A stretch of DNA of 64,000 nucleotides from Streptomyces resistomycificus (GCF_001514265.1 NZ_KQ948988.1:937395-1001394), one strand, 5' to 3'; positions 16,280-25,852 are shown, numbered from the stretch's first letter. Numbers and translations are program-made. Notes: generated by a model from the letters alone, not told the origin.

Positions 16280-18673
16280 TCAGCGCCGGCCCTTCTTCGG
16301 GTCGAGGAGCCCCGCCTTGCGCAGCGCGTCGGCCATCGCGCTGTTGGCGGGCGGCGCAGCCTGACGCGAGGCACCGCCACCGCCACCCCCGCCACCGCCG
16401 CCGCGGTTCTGCCGCTGCTGGGGCGGACGTCCGCCCCGCTGCCGGCGTTCGCCGCCGCCCGCGCCCGGCTGCCGCTCCTGCGGCGCGGCCTCGTCGTCGA
16501 GGCGGAGCGTCAGCGAGATCCGCTTGCGCGGGATGTCGACGTCCAGGACCTTCACCTTGACGATGTCGCCCGGCTTGACCACGTCCCGCGGGTCCTTGAC
16601 GAACGTCTTCGACAGCGCGGATACGTGCGCCAGACCGTCCTGGTGCACACCGACGTCGATGAACGCCCCGAAGGCCGCCACGTTGGTGACCACACCCTCC
16701 AGGACCATCCCGGACGACAGGTCGGAGATCTTCTCGACGCCCTCCTTGAAGGTGGCCGTCTTGAAGGCGGGCCGCGGGTCGCGCCCCGGCTTCTCCAGCT
16801 CCTTGAGGATGTCCGTCACCGTCGGCAGACCGAACGTCTCGTCCACGAAGTCCTGCGGCCTCAGCGACCGCAGCACACCGGTGTTGCCGACGAGCGAGGC
16901 CACGTTCTGGCCCGCGGTCTTCACCATCCGCCGCACCACCGGATACGCCTCGGGGTGCACGCTGGAGGCGTCCAGCGGATCGTCGCCCTCGCGGATGCGC
17001 AGGAAGCCCGCGCACTGCTCGTACGCCTTGGGGCCCAGCCGGGCCACACCCTTGAGCTGGGTACGCGACTTGAAAGGTCCGTTGGCGTCCCGGTGCGCCA
17101 CGATGTTCTCGGCGAGCCCGGAGGTGATGCCCGAGACCCGGGCGAGCAGCGGCGCCGAGGCGGTGTTGACGTCGACACCGACGCCGTTCACACAGTCCTC
17201 CACCACCGCGTCCAGCGAACGCGACAGCTTCACCTCGGACAGGTCGTGCTGGTACTGGCCGACACCGATCGACTTCGGGTCGATCTTCACCAGCTCGGCC
17301 AGCGGGTCCTGCAGCCGCCGCGCGATCGACACGGCGCCGCGCAGCGACACGTCCATGTCGGGCAGTTCCTGCGAGGCGAAGGCGGAGGCCGAGTACACCG
17401 ACGCGCCGGCCTCCGACACCATCACCTTGGTGAGGTTCAGCTCCGGGTGCCTGGTGATCAGTTCACCGGCGAGCTTGTCGGTCTCCCTCGACGCCGTGCC
17501 GTTGCCGATCGCGACCAGCTCGACCGCGTGCTCCTTCGCGAGGCGGGCCAGCTTGGCGATCGCCTCGTCCCACTTGTTCGCCGGGACGTGCGGGTAGATC
17601 ACGTCCGTCGCGACCACCTTGCCGGTCGCGTCGACCACGGCGACCTTGACGCCCGTGCGGAAACCGGGGTCCAGGCCCAGCGTCGCGCGGGTGCCGGCCG
17701 GAGCGGCGAGCAGCAGGTCACGGAGGTTCGCCGCGAAGACGTTCACCGCCTCGTCCTCGGCGGCGGTGCGCAGCCGCAGGCGCAGGTCGATGCCGAGGTG
17801 GACCAGCAGGCGGGTGCGCCAGGCCCAGCGGACCGTGTCCGTCAGCCACTTGTCGCCGGGACGGCCGCGGTCGGCGATCCGGAACCGGTTCGCCACGATC
17901 GCCTCGTACGAGGACGGCCCGGGCTGCTCGGAGGGCTCCTCCGGCTCCAGGACGAGGTCCAGGACCTCCTCCTTCTCGCCGCGCAGCATCGCCAGGACGC
18001 GGTGCGAGGGCAGCTCGGTGAACGGCTCGGCGAAGTCGAAGTAGTCGGCGAACTTGGCGCCCGCCTCCTCCTTGCCGTCCCGCACCTTGGCGGCCAGCCG
18101 CCCCCGCACCCACATGCGCTCGCGCAGCTCGCCGATCAGGTCGGCGTCCTCCGAGAACCGCTCGGTGAGGATCGCCCGGGCACCGTCGAGGGCCGCCTGC
18201 GCATCGACGACGCCCTTGTCGGCGTCGACGAACGCGGCGGCCGCGGCCGACGGTTCGACGGTGGGGTCCCCGAGCAGGCCCTCGGCGAGCGGCTCCAGAC
18301 CCGCCTCACGGGCGATCTGGGCCTTGGTGCGCCGCTTGGGCTTGTACGGCAGGTAGATGTCCTCCAGGCGCGCCTTGGTCTCCGCGCCCCGGATCCGCGC
18401 CTCCAGCTCCTCGGTGAGCTTGCCCTGTTCGCGCACCGAGTCGAGGATCGCGGTCCGTCGCTCCTCCAGCTCCCGCAGATAGCGCAGCCGCTCCTCGATT
18501 GTGCGCAGCTGCGCGTCGTCGAGCATCTCGGTCGCTTCCTTGCGGTAGCGGGCGACGAAGGGCACCGTCGAACCGCCGTCGAGCAGTTCCACGGCAGCCC
18601 TGACCTGCCGCTCCCGTACGCCGAGCTCCTCGGCGATCCTGCCTTCGATGGACCCTACGAGGGGTGTCGTCAC
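16280..18673 (-). CDS. tex: RNA-binding transcription accessory protein Tex
   Basis: A 797-residue protein with the full Tex architecture. An N-terminal helical region ([24 protein letters not shown]) is followed by a YqgF/RNase H-like domain ([18 protein letters not shown], about residue 340), a helix-hairpin-helix region ([15 protein letters not shown], then [22 protein letters not shown]) and a C-terminal S1 RNA-binding domain ([19 protein letters not shown] through ISLTLRL). The tail (about 70 residues) is Gly/Gln/Arg-rich low-complexity sequence, common in actinobacterial Tex and possibly RNA-binding. Tex binds nucleic acid and affects transcription termination and stress tolerance. GTG 18673 begins the conserved [18 protein letters not shown] block; upstream codons in frame look spurious. 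Confidence 0.93.
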   Translation of the reverse strand: MTTPLVGSIEGRIAEELGVRERQVRAAVELLDGGSTVPFVARYRKEATEMLDDAQLRTIEERLRYLRELEERRTAILDSVREQGKLTEELEARIRGAETKARLEDIYLPYKPKRRTKAQIAREAGLEPLAEGLLGDPTVEPSAAAAAFVDADKGVVDAQAALDGARAILTERFSEDADLIGELRERMWVRGRLAAKVRDGKEEAGAKFADYFDFAEPFTELPSHRVLAMLRGEKEEVLDLVLEPEEPSEQPGPSSYEAIVANRFRIADRGRPGDKWLTDTVRWAWRTRLLVHLGIDLRLRLRTAAEDEAVNVFAANLRDLLLAAPAGTRATLGLDPGFRTGVKVAVVDATGKVVATDVIYPHVPANKWDEAIAKLARLAKEHAVELVAIGNGTASRETDKLAGELITRHPELNLTKVMVSEAGASVYSASAFASQELPDMDVSLRGAVSIARRLQDPLAELVKIDPKSIGVGQYQHDLSEVKLSRSLDAVVEDCVNGVGVDVNTASAPLLARVSGITSGLAENIVAHRDANGPFKSRTQLKGVARLGPKAYEQCAGFLRIREGDDPLDASSVHPEAYPVVRRMVKTAGQNVASLVGNTGVLRSLRPQDFVDETFGLPTVTDILKELEKPGRDPRPAFKTATFKEGVEKISDLSSGMVLEGVVTNVAAFGAFIDVGVHQDGLAHVSALSKTFVKDPRDVVKPGDIVKVKVLDVDIPRKRISLTLRLDDEAAPQERQPGAGGGERRQRGGRPPQQRQNRGGGGGGGGGGASRQAAPPANSAMADALRKAGLLDPKKGRR

Positions 18674-18768
18674 GATCCCGTACCGCCTTCTCCACTGGGG
18701 TTGCGCGGCAATTGTGGCAGGTGGCGCCGACAATCGGGGATCAGGGCGGCGCCCGGCGGGCCGGGCGG

Positions 18769-18900
18769 TCAGGCCCTGCGGCTGCGCGTCGAACTCGAGG
18801 CACCGCCGAACAGCCGGGCCAGCGCCCGGAACGGCAGGGTAACGACGGTGGCGATGGCCCCACCGATCTGGCGCAGTACGTCTGCGATCGCACGGAACAC
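18769..18900 (-). CDS. LPFR-motif small protein, 43 aa
   Basis: A very small gene with an excellent Shine-Dalgarno (AAAGGAG, 6 nt before GTG 18900). The peptide has one amphipathic-to-hydrophobic helix ([19 protein letters not shown]), the [13 protein letters not shown] segment that names the Streptomyces LPFR small-protein group, and a basic, Ser-rich end (SSSTRSRRA). No signal peptidase site is seen; it may associate with the membrane. It lies between tex and the divergent glxA-like gene with 163 bp of upstream DNA. Function unknown. Confidence 0.75.
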   Translation of the reverse strand: MFRAIADVLRQIGGAIATVVTLPFRALARLFGGASSSTRSRRA

Positions 18901-19063
18901 GTAGTTCTCCTTTCGCCTCCCGGCCACGATGACCGGAACAACCGGGTACCTCGTCGATCGCCGATCATGCCCACCTCTTGACGGCGGGAGGCTGCGCCGC
19001 ATGGCAGAAAAGGTGGGGAACTCGTCGTTGCGGCCATTTCGAGGGCGGCGAAGAATCGACCGC

Positions 19064-20023
19064 ATGCCGCAGCGAACCGTTCTCGTCGTCCTCTTCGACG
19101 GCGTCCAGAGCCTGGACGTCTCGGGCCCCGTCGAGGTCTTCGCCGGAGCCGAACAGCACACCCCCGGCACCTACCGTGTCCGCACCGCCTCCCTGGACGG
19201 CGGCCCGGTACGCACCTCCAGCGGTCTGACCCTCGTACCGGACACGTCCCTCGCGGACGCGCCCGGCCCGCACACCCTGCTCGTCCCGGGCGGCCAGGGC
19301 ACCCGGGACCCGGATACCCGTCTGACGGACTGGGTGCGCGCACACGGCCCGCGCGCGCGGCGCCTCGTCTCCGTCTGCACCGGTGCGATCCTGCTCGCCG
19401 AGGCGGGCCTGCTGGACGGCCGCCGAGTCACCACCCACTGGGCGTACTGCGACAAGCTCGCGCGCGACCACCCCGCCGTCGAGGTGGACCCCGCACCCAT
19501 CTTCGTGCGGGACGGGCAGGTCTCCACATCGGCGGGCGTCACCTCCGGCATCGACCTCGCCCTGGCGCTCGTGGAGGAGGACCTGGGCCGGCCGGCCGCA
19601 CTCGCCGTCGCGCGTCACCTGGTCGTCTTCCTGCGCCGGCCGGGAAACCAGGACCAGTTCAGCGCCCAGCTGGCCGCCCAGACCGCCCGGCGCGAGCCGC
19701 TGCGGGACGTCCAGCAGTGGATCACCGAGCATCCCGCCGACGACCTGAGCGTCGAGTCCCTCGCCGCCCGCGCCCGTCTGTCGCCCCGTCACTTCGCCCG
19801 CGCCTTCCGCGCCGAGACCGGCATGACACCCGGCCGTTACGTGGACCGTGTCCGCCTCGAACACGCCCGCCGTCTTCTGGAGGACACCGGCGACGGAGTC
19901 GAGGAGATCTCCCGCTCCAGCGGCTACGGAACCCCCGAGGCCATGCGCCGCGCCTTCGTCAAGGCGCTCGGCGCCGCCCCGGCCGAGTACCGCCGCCGGT
20001 TCCGCCCCGTGCCCGTCCGCTGA
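19064..20023 (+). CDS. GlxA-type AraC/XylS-family transcriptional regulator
   Basis: A 319-residue regulator. The N-terminal DJ-1/PfpI-like domain (about residues 5-175; VLVVLFDGVQSLDVSGPVEVF, LLVPGGQGTRD, SVCTGAILLAEAGLLDGR) keeps the nucleophile-elbow Cys. The C-terminal AraC domain (about residues 215-315) has two helix-turn-helices (LAARARLSPRHFARAFRAETG and EISRSSGYGTPEAMRRAF). It is 10 nt upstream of a gene for a free-standing DJ-1/PfpI enzyme on the same strand, so it probably controls it and may sense the same ligand. ATG 19064 starts the conserved DJ-1 strand; an in-frame ATG at 19001 would add about 20 residues unlike the family. Confidence 0.9.
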   Translation: MPQRTVLVVLFDGVQSLDVSGPVEVFAGAEQHTPGTYRVRTASLDGGPVRTSSGLTLVPDTSLADAPGPHTLLVPGGQGTRDPDTRLTDWVRAHGPRARRLVSVCTGAILLAEAGLLDGRRVTTHWAYCDKLARDHPAVEVDPAPIFVRDGQVSTSAGVTSGIDLALALVEEDLGRPAALAVARHLVVFLRRPGNQDQFSAQLAAQTARREPLRDVQQWITEHPADDLSVESLAARARLSPRHFARAFRAETGMTPGRYVDRVRLEHARRLLEDTGDGVEEISRSSGYGTPEAMRRAFVKALGAAPAEYRRRFRPVPVR

Positions 20024-20033
20024 AAGGAAACAG

Positions 20034-20669
20034 ATGCAGATCGCCATCGTCCTGTTCGAACGCTTCACCGCCCTGGACGCCGTCGGCCCGTACGAGACCC
20101 TGGGCCGCCTTCCCGGCGCGGAGACCGTCTTCGTCGCCGAGCGGACCGGCCCCGTGCGCACCGACACCGGGAACCTCGCCCTCACCGCCGACCGGACGCT
20201 CGCCGAGGTGCCGAGCCCCGACATCGTGGTCGTGCCCGGCGGTCCCGGCCAGAGCCCGCAGATGGACAACGGCACCCTGCTGGACTGGCTGCGCACCGCC
20301 GACGCCACCAGTACCTGGACGACCTCCGTGTGCACAGGCTCCCTGCTGCTCGCCGCGGCGGGACTGCTGAGGGGACGGCGGGCGACCTCGCACTGGCTGG
20401 CGCTCGACTTCATGAAGCGGTTCGGGGCCGAGCCGACGGGGGAGCGGGTCGTCTTCGACGGCAAGTACGTCACCGCGGCCGGCGTCTCGTCCGGCATCGA
20501 CATGGGCCTGACCCTGCTCGGAAGAATCGCGGGCGACGAACAGGCCCAGGCCGTCCAGCTGTTGACGGAGTACGACCCGCAGCCGCCCTACGACGCCGGA
20601 TCCCCGCACAAGGCCCCGGCCCACCTCGTCGAGGAGTTCCGCAGGAAGAGCCGCTTCATCCTGACGTAG
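20034..20669 (+). CDS. DJ-1/PfpI-family protein, isonitrile-hydratase-like
   Basis: A 211-residue single-domain DJ-1/PfpI protein. It begins MQIAIVLFERFTALDAVGPYE (the Glu that pairs with the nucleophile), then VVVPGGPGQSPQ and TSVCTGSLLLAAAGLLRGRRATSHW with Cys as nucleophile, then GVSSGIDMGLTL. This pattern is closest to isocyanide hydratase (isonitrile to N-formamide), but glyoxalase- or regulator-type functions share it. The Shine-Dalgarno AAAGGAAA starts 11 nt before ATG 20034, just after the stop of the GlxA-like regulator, so the two form an operon. Its last 14 bp overlap the 3' end of the converging enoyl-CoA hydratase gene. Confidence 0.87.
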   Translation: MQIAIVLFERFTALDAVGPYETLGRLPGAETVFVAERTGPVRTDTGNLALTADRTLAEVPSPDIVVVPGGPGQSPQMDNGTLLDWLRTADATSTWTTSVCTGSLLLAAAGLLRGRRATSHWLALDFMKRFGAEPTGERVVFDGKYVTAAGVSSGIDMGLTLLGRIAGDEQAQAVQLLTEYDPQPPYDAGSPHKAPAHLVEEFRRKSRFILT

Positions 20670-21411
20670 ACACGTCCCAGGTGAAGCGCGGCTGCCTGCG
20701 CTCCAGGAAGGCGGCGACCCCCTCCGCGGTGTCGCCGCTGCCGCGCGCCTGCCCGGCCCAGTGGGCGTCCCGGTCATCGCGCCCGTTCGCGAACTCCTTC
20801 GCCGCGGCCTGTGTCAGCTGCGAGCGCGAGACCAGAACGCGAGTGAACTCGGTGACCCGCTTGGTGAGTTCGCCCGCGGCCGCCACCTCGTCGACCAGCC
20901 CCGTGCGCAACGCCCGCTCCGCGTCGATCAACTCGCCGGAGAACAGCAGGTACTTGGCGGTCGCCGGGCCCACCAGCGAGACCAGCCGCCGGGTGGAGGA
21001 AGCCGGATACACGATCCCGAGCTTCGCCGGAGTCACCCCGAACAGCGCGCCCTCCTCGGCGAACCGCAGATCGCAGGCCGCCGCGAGCTGTGAACCGCCG
21101 CCCACACAGTGACCGCGCACCGCCGCGAGCGTCGGCTTCGGAAAGGCCGCGAGTGCCTCCTCGGCCCGCACGGCGAGCCCCTGCGCCTCGTCCGGCGACC
21201 CCCGGAGCGTGGAGATGTCGGCCCCCGCGCAGAACGTGGCCCCCTCACCGGTCAGCACCAGCGCCCGGACGGCCGGATCGGCGGCCAGCGTGTCCAGCAG
21301 CGGCGGCAGCGCCCGCCACATCGCGGCCGTCATGGCGTTGCGCTTGGCCGGGTGGTGGACGACGACGGTGGCGACCGAGTCGGCGACGGTGTGCAGCAGC
21401 TGCGGCTCCAT
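20656..21411 (-). CDS. Enoyl-CoA hydratase/isomerase family protein
   Basis: A 251-residue crotonase-fold protein. The first oxyanion-hole segment is TGEGATFCAGADISTLRG (about residues 63-80), the second RGHCVGGGSQLAAACDLRFAEE (about residues 103-124), followed by FGVTPAKLGIVYPASSTRRL. The second acidic catalytic residue of true hydratases is not present at the usual place (YPASSTR instead of a PExG-like turn), so isomerase or other crotonase chemistry is possible. ATG 21411 follows a -10 element TAGCAT by 7 nt, indicating a leaderless transcript. Confidence 0.85.
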   Translation of the reverse strand: MEPQLLHTVADSVATVVVHHPAKRNAMTAAMWRALPPLLDTLAADPAVRALVLTGEGATFCAGADISTLRGSPDEAQGLAVRAEEALAAFPKPTLAAVRGHCVGGGSQLAAACDLRFAEEGALFGVTPAKLGIVYPASSTRRLVSLVGPATAKYLLFSGELIDAERALRTGLVDEVAAAGELTKRVTEFTRVLVSRSQLTQAAAKEFANGRDDRDAHWAGQARGSGDTAEGVAAFLERRQPRFTWDVSTSG

Positions 21412-21534
21412 GCGCCGGATGCTATACGGCCCGGTCTCCTGGGCGATCAAGGCGGGTGCGGGTGAGGGTTACGACACCGGGGGTAAAGGGGACTAAGGGA
21501 AAAGGCGTGATCAAAGGGGATCAAGGAGGCGCTG

Positions 21535-22194
21535 ATGGCCAGGTCCACCCGGCCGAGGACCGAGACGGAGAGACTGAGCCGCGGCTTCAGCTGGCTCGCC
21601 GTGCTCGGCGTGCTGCTCGTCCTGGCGGGACTGGTCGGACTGGTCTACGCCGGCGTGGCCACGCTGACCTCGATGCTGTTGTTCGGCTGGCTGCTGCTGA
21701 TCGGCGGCGTCGTGGGTCTGCTGCACGCGATCCAGGCGCGCGGTTCCCACTTCTTCTGGCTCGGGGTGGTGGTCGCGGCCCTGAACATCGCGGCCGGCGT
21801 GGTCATCATCGCCCGGCCGGAGGCGGCCGCCGAGGCGCTGACCATGTTCGCCGCGCTGCTCTTCCTCACCGGTGGGGTCTTCCGGCTGGCCGGCAGCGTG
21901 GTGGTGCGCGGACCGCAGTTCGGCTGGACCCTGGTGCAGGGTGCCTTCGGCCTCCTGCTCGGCATCCTGGTGCTGGCGTCCTGGCCGAGCAGCAGCAAGT
22001 ACGTGATCGGCACGTTCTTCGCCCTCGCCCTGCTCTTCGACGGGCTCGGACTGATCGCCACCGGCTACGGCGGGCGCCGCATTGTCGGTATGGTCTCCGA
22101 GCAGTTGACCGCCGAGGGCGCGGCCGGTGCCGGGCGGCGCGGTGAGCGGATCCGATCGGACGAGGCGGACGTCAAACCCGTACAACCCGAATAG
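21535..22194 (+). CDS. HdeD-like / DUF308 integral membrane protein
   Basis: A 219-residue protein with six predicted transmembrane segments in three helix-hairpin repeats (for example WLAVLGVLLVLAGLVGLVYAG and VGLLHAIQARGSHFFWLGVV), a basic N-terminus (ARSTRPRTETERLSRG) and a polar ~35-residue C-terminal tail. This is the layout of the HdeD acid-resistance membrane family (DUF308), whose biochemical role is unclear. The ATG is set by AAGGAGG about 8 nt upstream. It is alone on its strand between the enoyl-CoA hydratase and the anti-sigma-type ATPase. Confidence 0.85.
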   Translation: MARSTRPRTETERLSRGFSWLAVLGVLLVLAGLVGLVYAGVATLTSMLLFGWLLLIGGVVGLLHAIQARGSHFFWLGVVVAALNIAAGVVIIARPEAAAEALTMFAALLFLTGGVFRLAGSVVVRGPQFGWTLVQGAFGLLLGILVLASWPSSSKYVIGTFFALALLFDGLGLIATGYGGRRIVGMVSEQLTAEGAAGAGRRGERIRSDEADVKPVQPE

Positions 22195-22222
22195 TTCGCG
22201 AAGTCGGCGCGAGCGGGACATA

Positions 22223-22269
22223 AGCGGTCCCACATCTGACGGTGTCATACGCCAACGGTCAGGACCGCT
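22223..22269. repeat. Nested inverted repeat upstream of the anti-sigma-type ATPase
   Basis: Outer arms AGCGGTCC (22223-22230) and GGACCGCT (22262-22269), with inner arms CTGAC (22236-22240) and GTCAG (22258-22262) sharing one base. It lies in a lower-GC intergenic stretch (22195-22368) and could be a structured leader or the terminator of the HdeD-like gene. Confidence 0.35.
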
Positions 22270-22368
22270 CGATATCTGCTGACTTCTGTTCAGTTCTCCG
22301 GGGTGGAGCGGCTCGTTGCCAACACTCGGGTTGTGGTGACAATCGAGCGCAAGGGTGGCGACCGGACA

Positions 22369-22878
22369 ATGGAAGACCATGGGCGCGGGTCCGCTCCACG
22401 CCCAGCAGGCGGCACGGACGAGCCGCTCGAGCCGCGGCCGCCGGATCCGTTGCCGTACGAGGGTGTGTGGCGGTTCACGGCTCCGGCGATCGAGGTGTCG
22501 GTCCCGCAGGCGCGGCACGCCGTACGGGACCTGCTGTACCGCCAGGGGGTGCCGGCCCCGGACGAACTCGTGCAGGGGCTGCTGCTGATCGTCTCCGAGC
22601 TGGTCACGAACGCCGTCCGGCACGCGGCACTGCTGTCGCCGACGCTCGCCGTCGAGATCGCCGTGGGCGCGGAGTGGGTGCGGGTGTCCGTGGAGGACAA
22701 CCACCCCTACCGCCCGACCGCTCTGGAGGCCGATCACGGCCAGACCGGCGGGCGCGGACTGCTCCTGGTGCGCGAGATCACCCGGGAGGCGGGCGGGGTG
22801 TGCGACGTCGAGCACACGGCGAGCGGCGGCAAGGTGATCTGGGCCGCCCTGCCGCTCAAGCCCACGACCATGCCGTAG
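22369..22878 (+). CDS. ATP-binding protein, anti-sigma-factor (RsbW/SpoIIAB) type kinase fold
   Basis: A 169-residue protein whose last ~135 residues form a GHKL ATPase domain: N-box LIVSELVTNAVRHA (about residues 72-85), G1-like VEDNHPYRPT and G2-like TGGRGLLLVREI. The G1 box is degenerate (DNHPYRP rather than DxGxG), typical of the large Streptomyces family of RsbW-like proteins whose partners are mostly unknown. The first 35 residues are Pro/Gly-rich and disordered. No anti-anti-sigma or sigma gene is adjacent. ATG 22369 is chosen; an upstream in-frame ATG at 22303 would add unrelated sequence. It converges on idi with 9 bp between. Confidence 0.82.
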   Translation: MEDHGRGSAPRPAGGTDEPLEPRPPDPLPYEGVWRFTAPAIEVSVPQARHAVRDLLYRQGVPAPDELVQGLLLIVSELVTNAVRHAALLSPTLAVEIAVGAEWVRVSVEDNHPYRPTALEADHGQTGGRGLLLVREITREAGGVCDVEHTASGGKVIWAALPLKPTTMP

Positions 22879-22887
22879 GGCGCCGCC

Positions 22888-23481
22888 CTACCAGCCTGCG
22901 GACCCGCCCGTCAGCTCCCGGACGGCGGGCCGGGCCGCGTCCAGCACGGTCATGAACCAGGAGGAGAAGGGGTCCTTCGCGTGCCGCTGGGCCAGTTCGG
23001 CGGGGGTCACGAAGGCCGTCGCGCCGACCTCCTCCGGGTCCGGCCCGAGCGAGGACTGCACCATCCCGACGAAGAGGTGGTTGTACTCCTGCTCGACCAG
23101 GCCCGAGTCCGGGTCCGGGTGGTTGTAGCGCACCGTGCCCGCCTCGGCGAGCAGCGACGGGGACACCCCGAGCTCCTCGTACGTCCGCCGGGCGGCCGCC
23201 GCGAACGGGGCCTCGCCGGGGTAGGGGTGGCCGCAGCAGGTGTTGGACCACACACCGGGCGAGTGGTACTTGCCCAGGGCCCGTTGCTGGATCAGCAGCC
23301 GGCCCTGCTCGTCGAAGAGGAACACCGAGAAGGCGCGGTGCAGCTGTCCCGGCGGCTGGTGGGCGGCGAGCTTCTCCGCGGTGCCGATCGTCACACCGTT
23401 CTCGTCGACCAGTTCCAGCAGAATCGCTTCCGAGGTGCCGTTCGACGAACTGTGCGTCGCGGTGGCAGGTGTGATCGGCAT
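22888..23481 (-). CDS. idi: Isopentenyl-diphosphate delta-isomerase, type 1
   Basis: A 197-residue Nudix-fold IPP isomerase. Catalytic Cys in VWSNTCCGHPYPGE (about residues 66-79), Nudix-like ARRTYEELGV, and the catalytic Glu in the EYNHLFVG block. It interconverts IPP and DMAPP in the cytoplasm, which the hopanoid operon about 10 kb downstream needs for FPP synthesis. ATG 23481 has GAAGG 6 nt upstream; an overlapping ATG 6 nt earlier is less likely. The first 15 residues (TPATATHSSSNGTS) are disordered. Confidence 0.93.
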   Translation of the reverse strand: MPITPATATHSSSNGTSEAILLELVDENGVTIGTAEKLAAHQPPGQLHRAFSVFLFDEQGRLLIQQRALGKYHSPGVWSNTCCGHPYPGEAPFAAAARRTYEELGVSPSLLAEAGTVRYNHPDPDSGLVEQEYNHLFVGMVQSSLGPDPEEVGATAFVTPAELAQRHAKDPFSSWFMTVLDAARPAVRELTGGSAGW

Positions 23482-23691
23482 ACCCATCCTTCGCATTGGT
23501 CTTCGCGCCCCAAGTGTGCCGTACGAATCAGGCACTCCCGGCAGTTGATCGTGCCCGGCGCGGCGGCCGGGGAACCGCCCGCGGCGGGGGCTGTGGGCAT
23601 GAGGACGCGGCCTTGCACCGGACCGATGCGTTCCGCCGGAACCCGTGTTTCAGGACCCGTACTGGTGTGCCAGTGACAGGTCACCGGGGCG

Positions 23692-24633
23692 TCAGTGACA
23701 CAACCGCGCCTCGTGCTCCGCGTGCCCGACCGGCTCCAGCTGGAAGGTGCAGTGTTCCACGTCGAAGTGGTCGCCGAGGCAGCCCTGGAGCTCGTGCAGC
23801 ATCTTCTCGTGACCGATCGCGCTGAGGACGTCGGAGCGCACGACCACGTGCGCGGACAGCACCGGCATCCCGGAGGTGATCGTCCAGGCGTGCAGGTCGT
23901 GGATGTCCTCGACACCGTCCAGGGCCAGTATGTGGGCCCGCACCTGAGCGATGTCGACGTCCTTGGGTGCCGCCTCCAGCAGTACGTCGAGGGTCTCGCG
24001 CAACAGCTTCCAGGTGCGCGGCACGATCATCAGGCCGATGACGAGCGAGGCGATCGGGTCGGCGGCCTGCCAGCCGGTGGTCAGGATCACCACCGCGGAG
24101 ATCAGCACCGCGACCGAACCGAGCGCGTCCGCGGCCACCTCCAGGAACGCCCCCCGCACGTTCAGGCTGTCCTTCTGGCCGTGCATCAGCAGGGACAGCG
24201 AGACCATGTTCGCGACCAGACCGATCGCGCCGAACACGATGGTCAGCCCGCCCTGGGTGCCGGCGGGCGTGACGAACCGCTGGATCGCCTCGTACAGGAC
24301 GTACCCGCCGACCCCGAGCAGCAGCAGGCAGTTGGCGAGGGCGGCGAGGATCTCGGCGCGGGCGAGCCCGAAGGTACGCCGGTCGCTCGGCGGGAGGCTC
24401 GCGAAGTGGATGGCCAGGAGAGCCATGCCCAGGCCCAGCGCGTCGGTCGCCATGTGCGCCGCGTCGGCCACCAGCGCCAGCGAGTCGGCGACCACACCGC
24501 CGATGATCTCGACCACCATGACGCCGAGCGTGATGGACAGCGCGACCCGCAGCCGCCCGCGGTACGCCGCGGTCGCGGTGCCGCCGGACGCGCCGTGAGC
24601 GTGCCCGTGTCCGTGATCGTGCCCAGCCCCCAT
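23692..24633 (-). CDS. Cation diffusion facilitator (CDF) metal exporter
   Basis: A 313-residue protein. The His-rich N-terminus (GHDHGHGHAHG) is followed by six transmembrane helices. TM2 carries DSLALVADAAHMATDALGLG and TM5 LEVAADALGSVAVL, giving the HD-HD/DD metal site of zinc-type CDF proteins (CzcD/ZitB). The cytoplasmic C-terminal domain contains GVEDIHDLHAWTITSG and a His-rich end (HFDVEHCTFQLEPVGHAEHEARLCH). Likely function is Zn2+ (or Co2+/Cd2+) efflux by proton antiport. ATG 24633 has GGAGG 7 nt upstream. The His loop and tail differ from strain to strain in this family. Confidence 0.92.
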   Translation of the reverse strand: MGAGHDHGHGHAHGASGGTATAAYRGRLRVALSITLGVMVVEIIGGVVADSLALVADAAHMATDALGLGMALLAIHFASLPPSDRRTFGLARAEILAALANCLLLLGVGGYVLYEAIQRFVTPAGTQGGLTIVFGAIGLVANMVSLSLLMHGQKDSLNVRGAFLEVAADALGSVAVLISAVVILTTGWQAADPIASLVIGLMIVPRTWKLLRETLDVLLEAAPKDVDIAQVRAHILALDGVEDIHDLHAWTITSGMPVLSAHVVVRSDVLSAIGHEKMLHELQGCLGDHFDVEHCTFQLEPVGHAEHEARLCH

Positions 24634-24724
24634 GAAGGCGCCTCCTGTGTTCGGTCCGGGATCACAGTGAACTACGGGCGGGGGGTAGCGGGCAACGCGG
24701 CACTGAACACCGTTGTCATGTGCC

Positions 24725-24753
24725 CTGACCTGCGCAAACGATACGCAGGTCAG
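24725..24753 (-). terminator. Hairpin downstream of galE
   Basis: Perfect 10-bp arms CTGACCTGCG (24725-24734) and CGCAGGTCAG (24744-24753) with a 9-nt loop, 35 bp past the galE stop and 92 bp before the CDF start. Most likely the galE terminator; a metal-responsive operator for the CDF gene cannot be excluded. Confidence 0.55.
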
Positions 24754-24787
24754 AGCGTCGGTGATCCGTTTTCGGCCGCTTGGCGGG

Positions 24788-25768
24788 TCACCCGCCGTGG
24801 TGCAGCAGCCAGCCCTGCCACGCCGACTCGACCATCTCGCGCACCCCGCGCCGGGCCGTCCAGCCCAGCACCTCGGCGGCCCGCGCGGCCGAGGCGACGG
24901 CGCGCGGCGCGTCCCCGGGACGCCGGGCCTCGACGACGGGCGTCCGCCGGTCGCCGCTCACCTCGGCGATCACCGTGATCAGCTCGCGCACGGAAACGCC
25001 TTCACCGCGACCGATGTTGACCGTGAGATCACCGACTGCGGCGTGCTCGGCGTTCCCGCTCAGCCGCCGGGCCGCCGCGAGATGCGCCTCGGCGAGATCG
25101 GCGACATGGATGTAGTCACGGACGCACGTGCCGTCCGGCGTCGGGTAGTCGTCGCCGAAGATCCGCGGCGCCTCACCCCGGGTGAGCCGGTCGAAGACCA
25201 TCGGGACGATGTTGAAGACGCCGGTGTCCGCCAGCTCCGGCGCGGCCGCCCCGGCGACGTTGAAGTAGCGCAGGCACACCGTGGAGATGCCGTGCGCCCG
25301 GCCCGCCGCCCGCACCAGCCACTCCCCGGCGAGCTTGGTCTCGCCGTACGGGTTCACGGGGGCGCACGCCGTCTCCTCCGTGATCAGGTCCACGTCGGGG
25401 TTGCCGTAGACGGCCGCCGAGGAGGAGAACACCAGGCGCCGGACCCCGGCCTCGGCGACCGCCTCCAGGAGCGTGACGAGACCGCCCACGTTCTCCCGGT
25501 AGTAGCGCGTCGGCTGGGCCACCGACTCGGCGACCTGCTTGCGGGCGGCGAGATGCACCACACCCGTCACCCCGTGCTCGGCGCACACCCGCTTCAGCAG
25601 GGCGGCGTCCAGCGACGAGCCCTGGACCAGCGGGACCCGCGCGGGCAGCCGGGCGGGCACTCCCGCCGACAGGTCGTCCAGCACGAGGACACGTTCTCCG
25701 GCGTCGGTCATGGCCCGCGCCACATGTGCCCCGATGTACCCGGCACCGCCGGTGATCAGCCACGTCAT
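24788..25768 (-). CDS. galE: UDP-glucose 4-epimerase
   Basis: A 326-residue extended SDR. NAD motif TGGAGYIGAHVARAM at residue 6, catalytic YGETK (Tyr and Lys, about residue 141), with the SSSAAVYG block before it and LRYFNVAGA after it. It interconverts UDP-glucose and UDP-galactose. Here it stands apart from other Leloir genes, so it may feed wall or exported glycopolymer synthesis (compare the next operon) as much as galactose use. The start is supported by a -10 TAGGGT 8 nt before ATG 25768. It is divergent from the 26057 operon. Confidence 0.9.
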   Translation of the reverse strand: MTWLITGGAGYIGAHVARAMTDAGERVLVLDDLSAGVPARLPARVPLVQGSSLDAALLKRVCAEHGVTGVVHLAARKQVAESVAQPTRYYRENVGGLVTLLEAVAEAGVRRLVFSSSAAVYGNPDVDLITEETACAPVNPYGETKLAGEWLVRAAGRAHGISTVCLRYFNVAGAAAPELADTGVFNIVPMVFDRLTRGEAPRIFGDDYPTPDGTCVRDYIHVADLAEAHLAAARRLSGNAEHAAVGDLTVNIGRGEGVSVRELITVIAEVSGDRRTPVVEARRPGDAPRAVASAARAAEVLGWTARRGVREMVESAWQGWLLHHGG

Positions 25769-25852
25769 GGTCGCCCACCCTACGACGAGGCCCCACCGCC
25801 GCTCGCAATGTCCCGGATGCCCGGTCTGGGACCGCAGGTTTGTGGCCGGGGC

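Noticed and set aside
24725..24753. Inverted repeat as zinc (Zur) operator of the CDF gene
   Set aside because: It lies 92 bp from the CDF start, has GC-rich arms unlike AT-rich Zur sites, and fits a galE terminator better.
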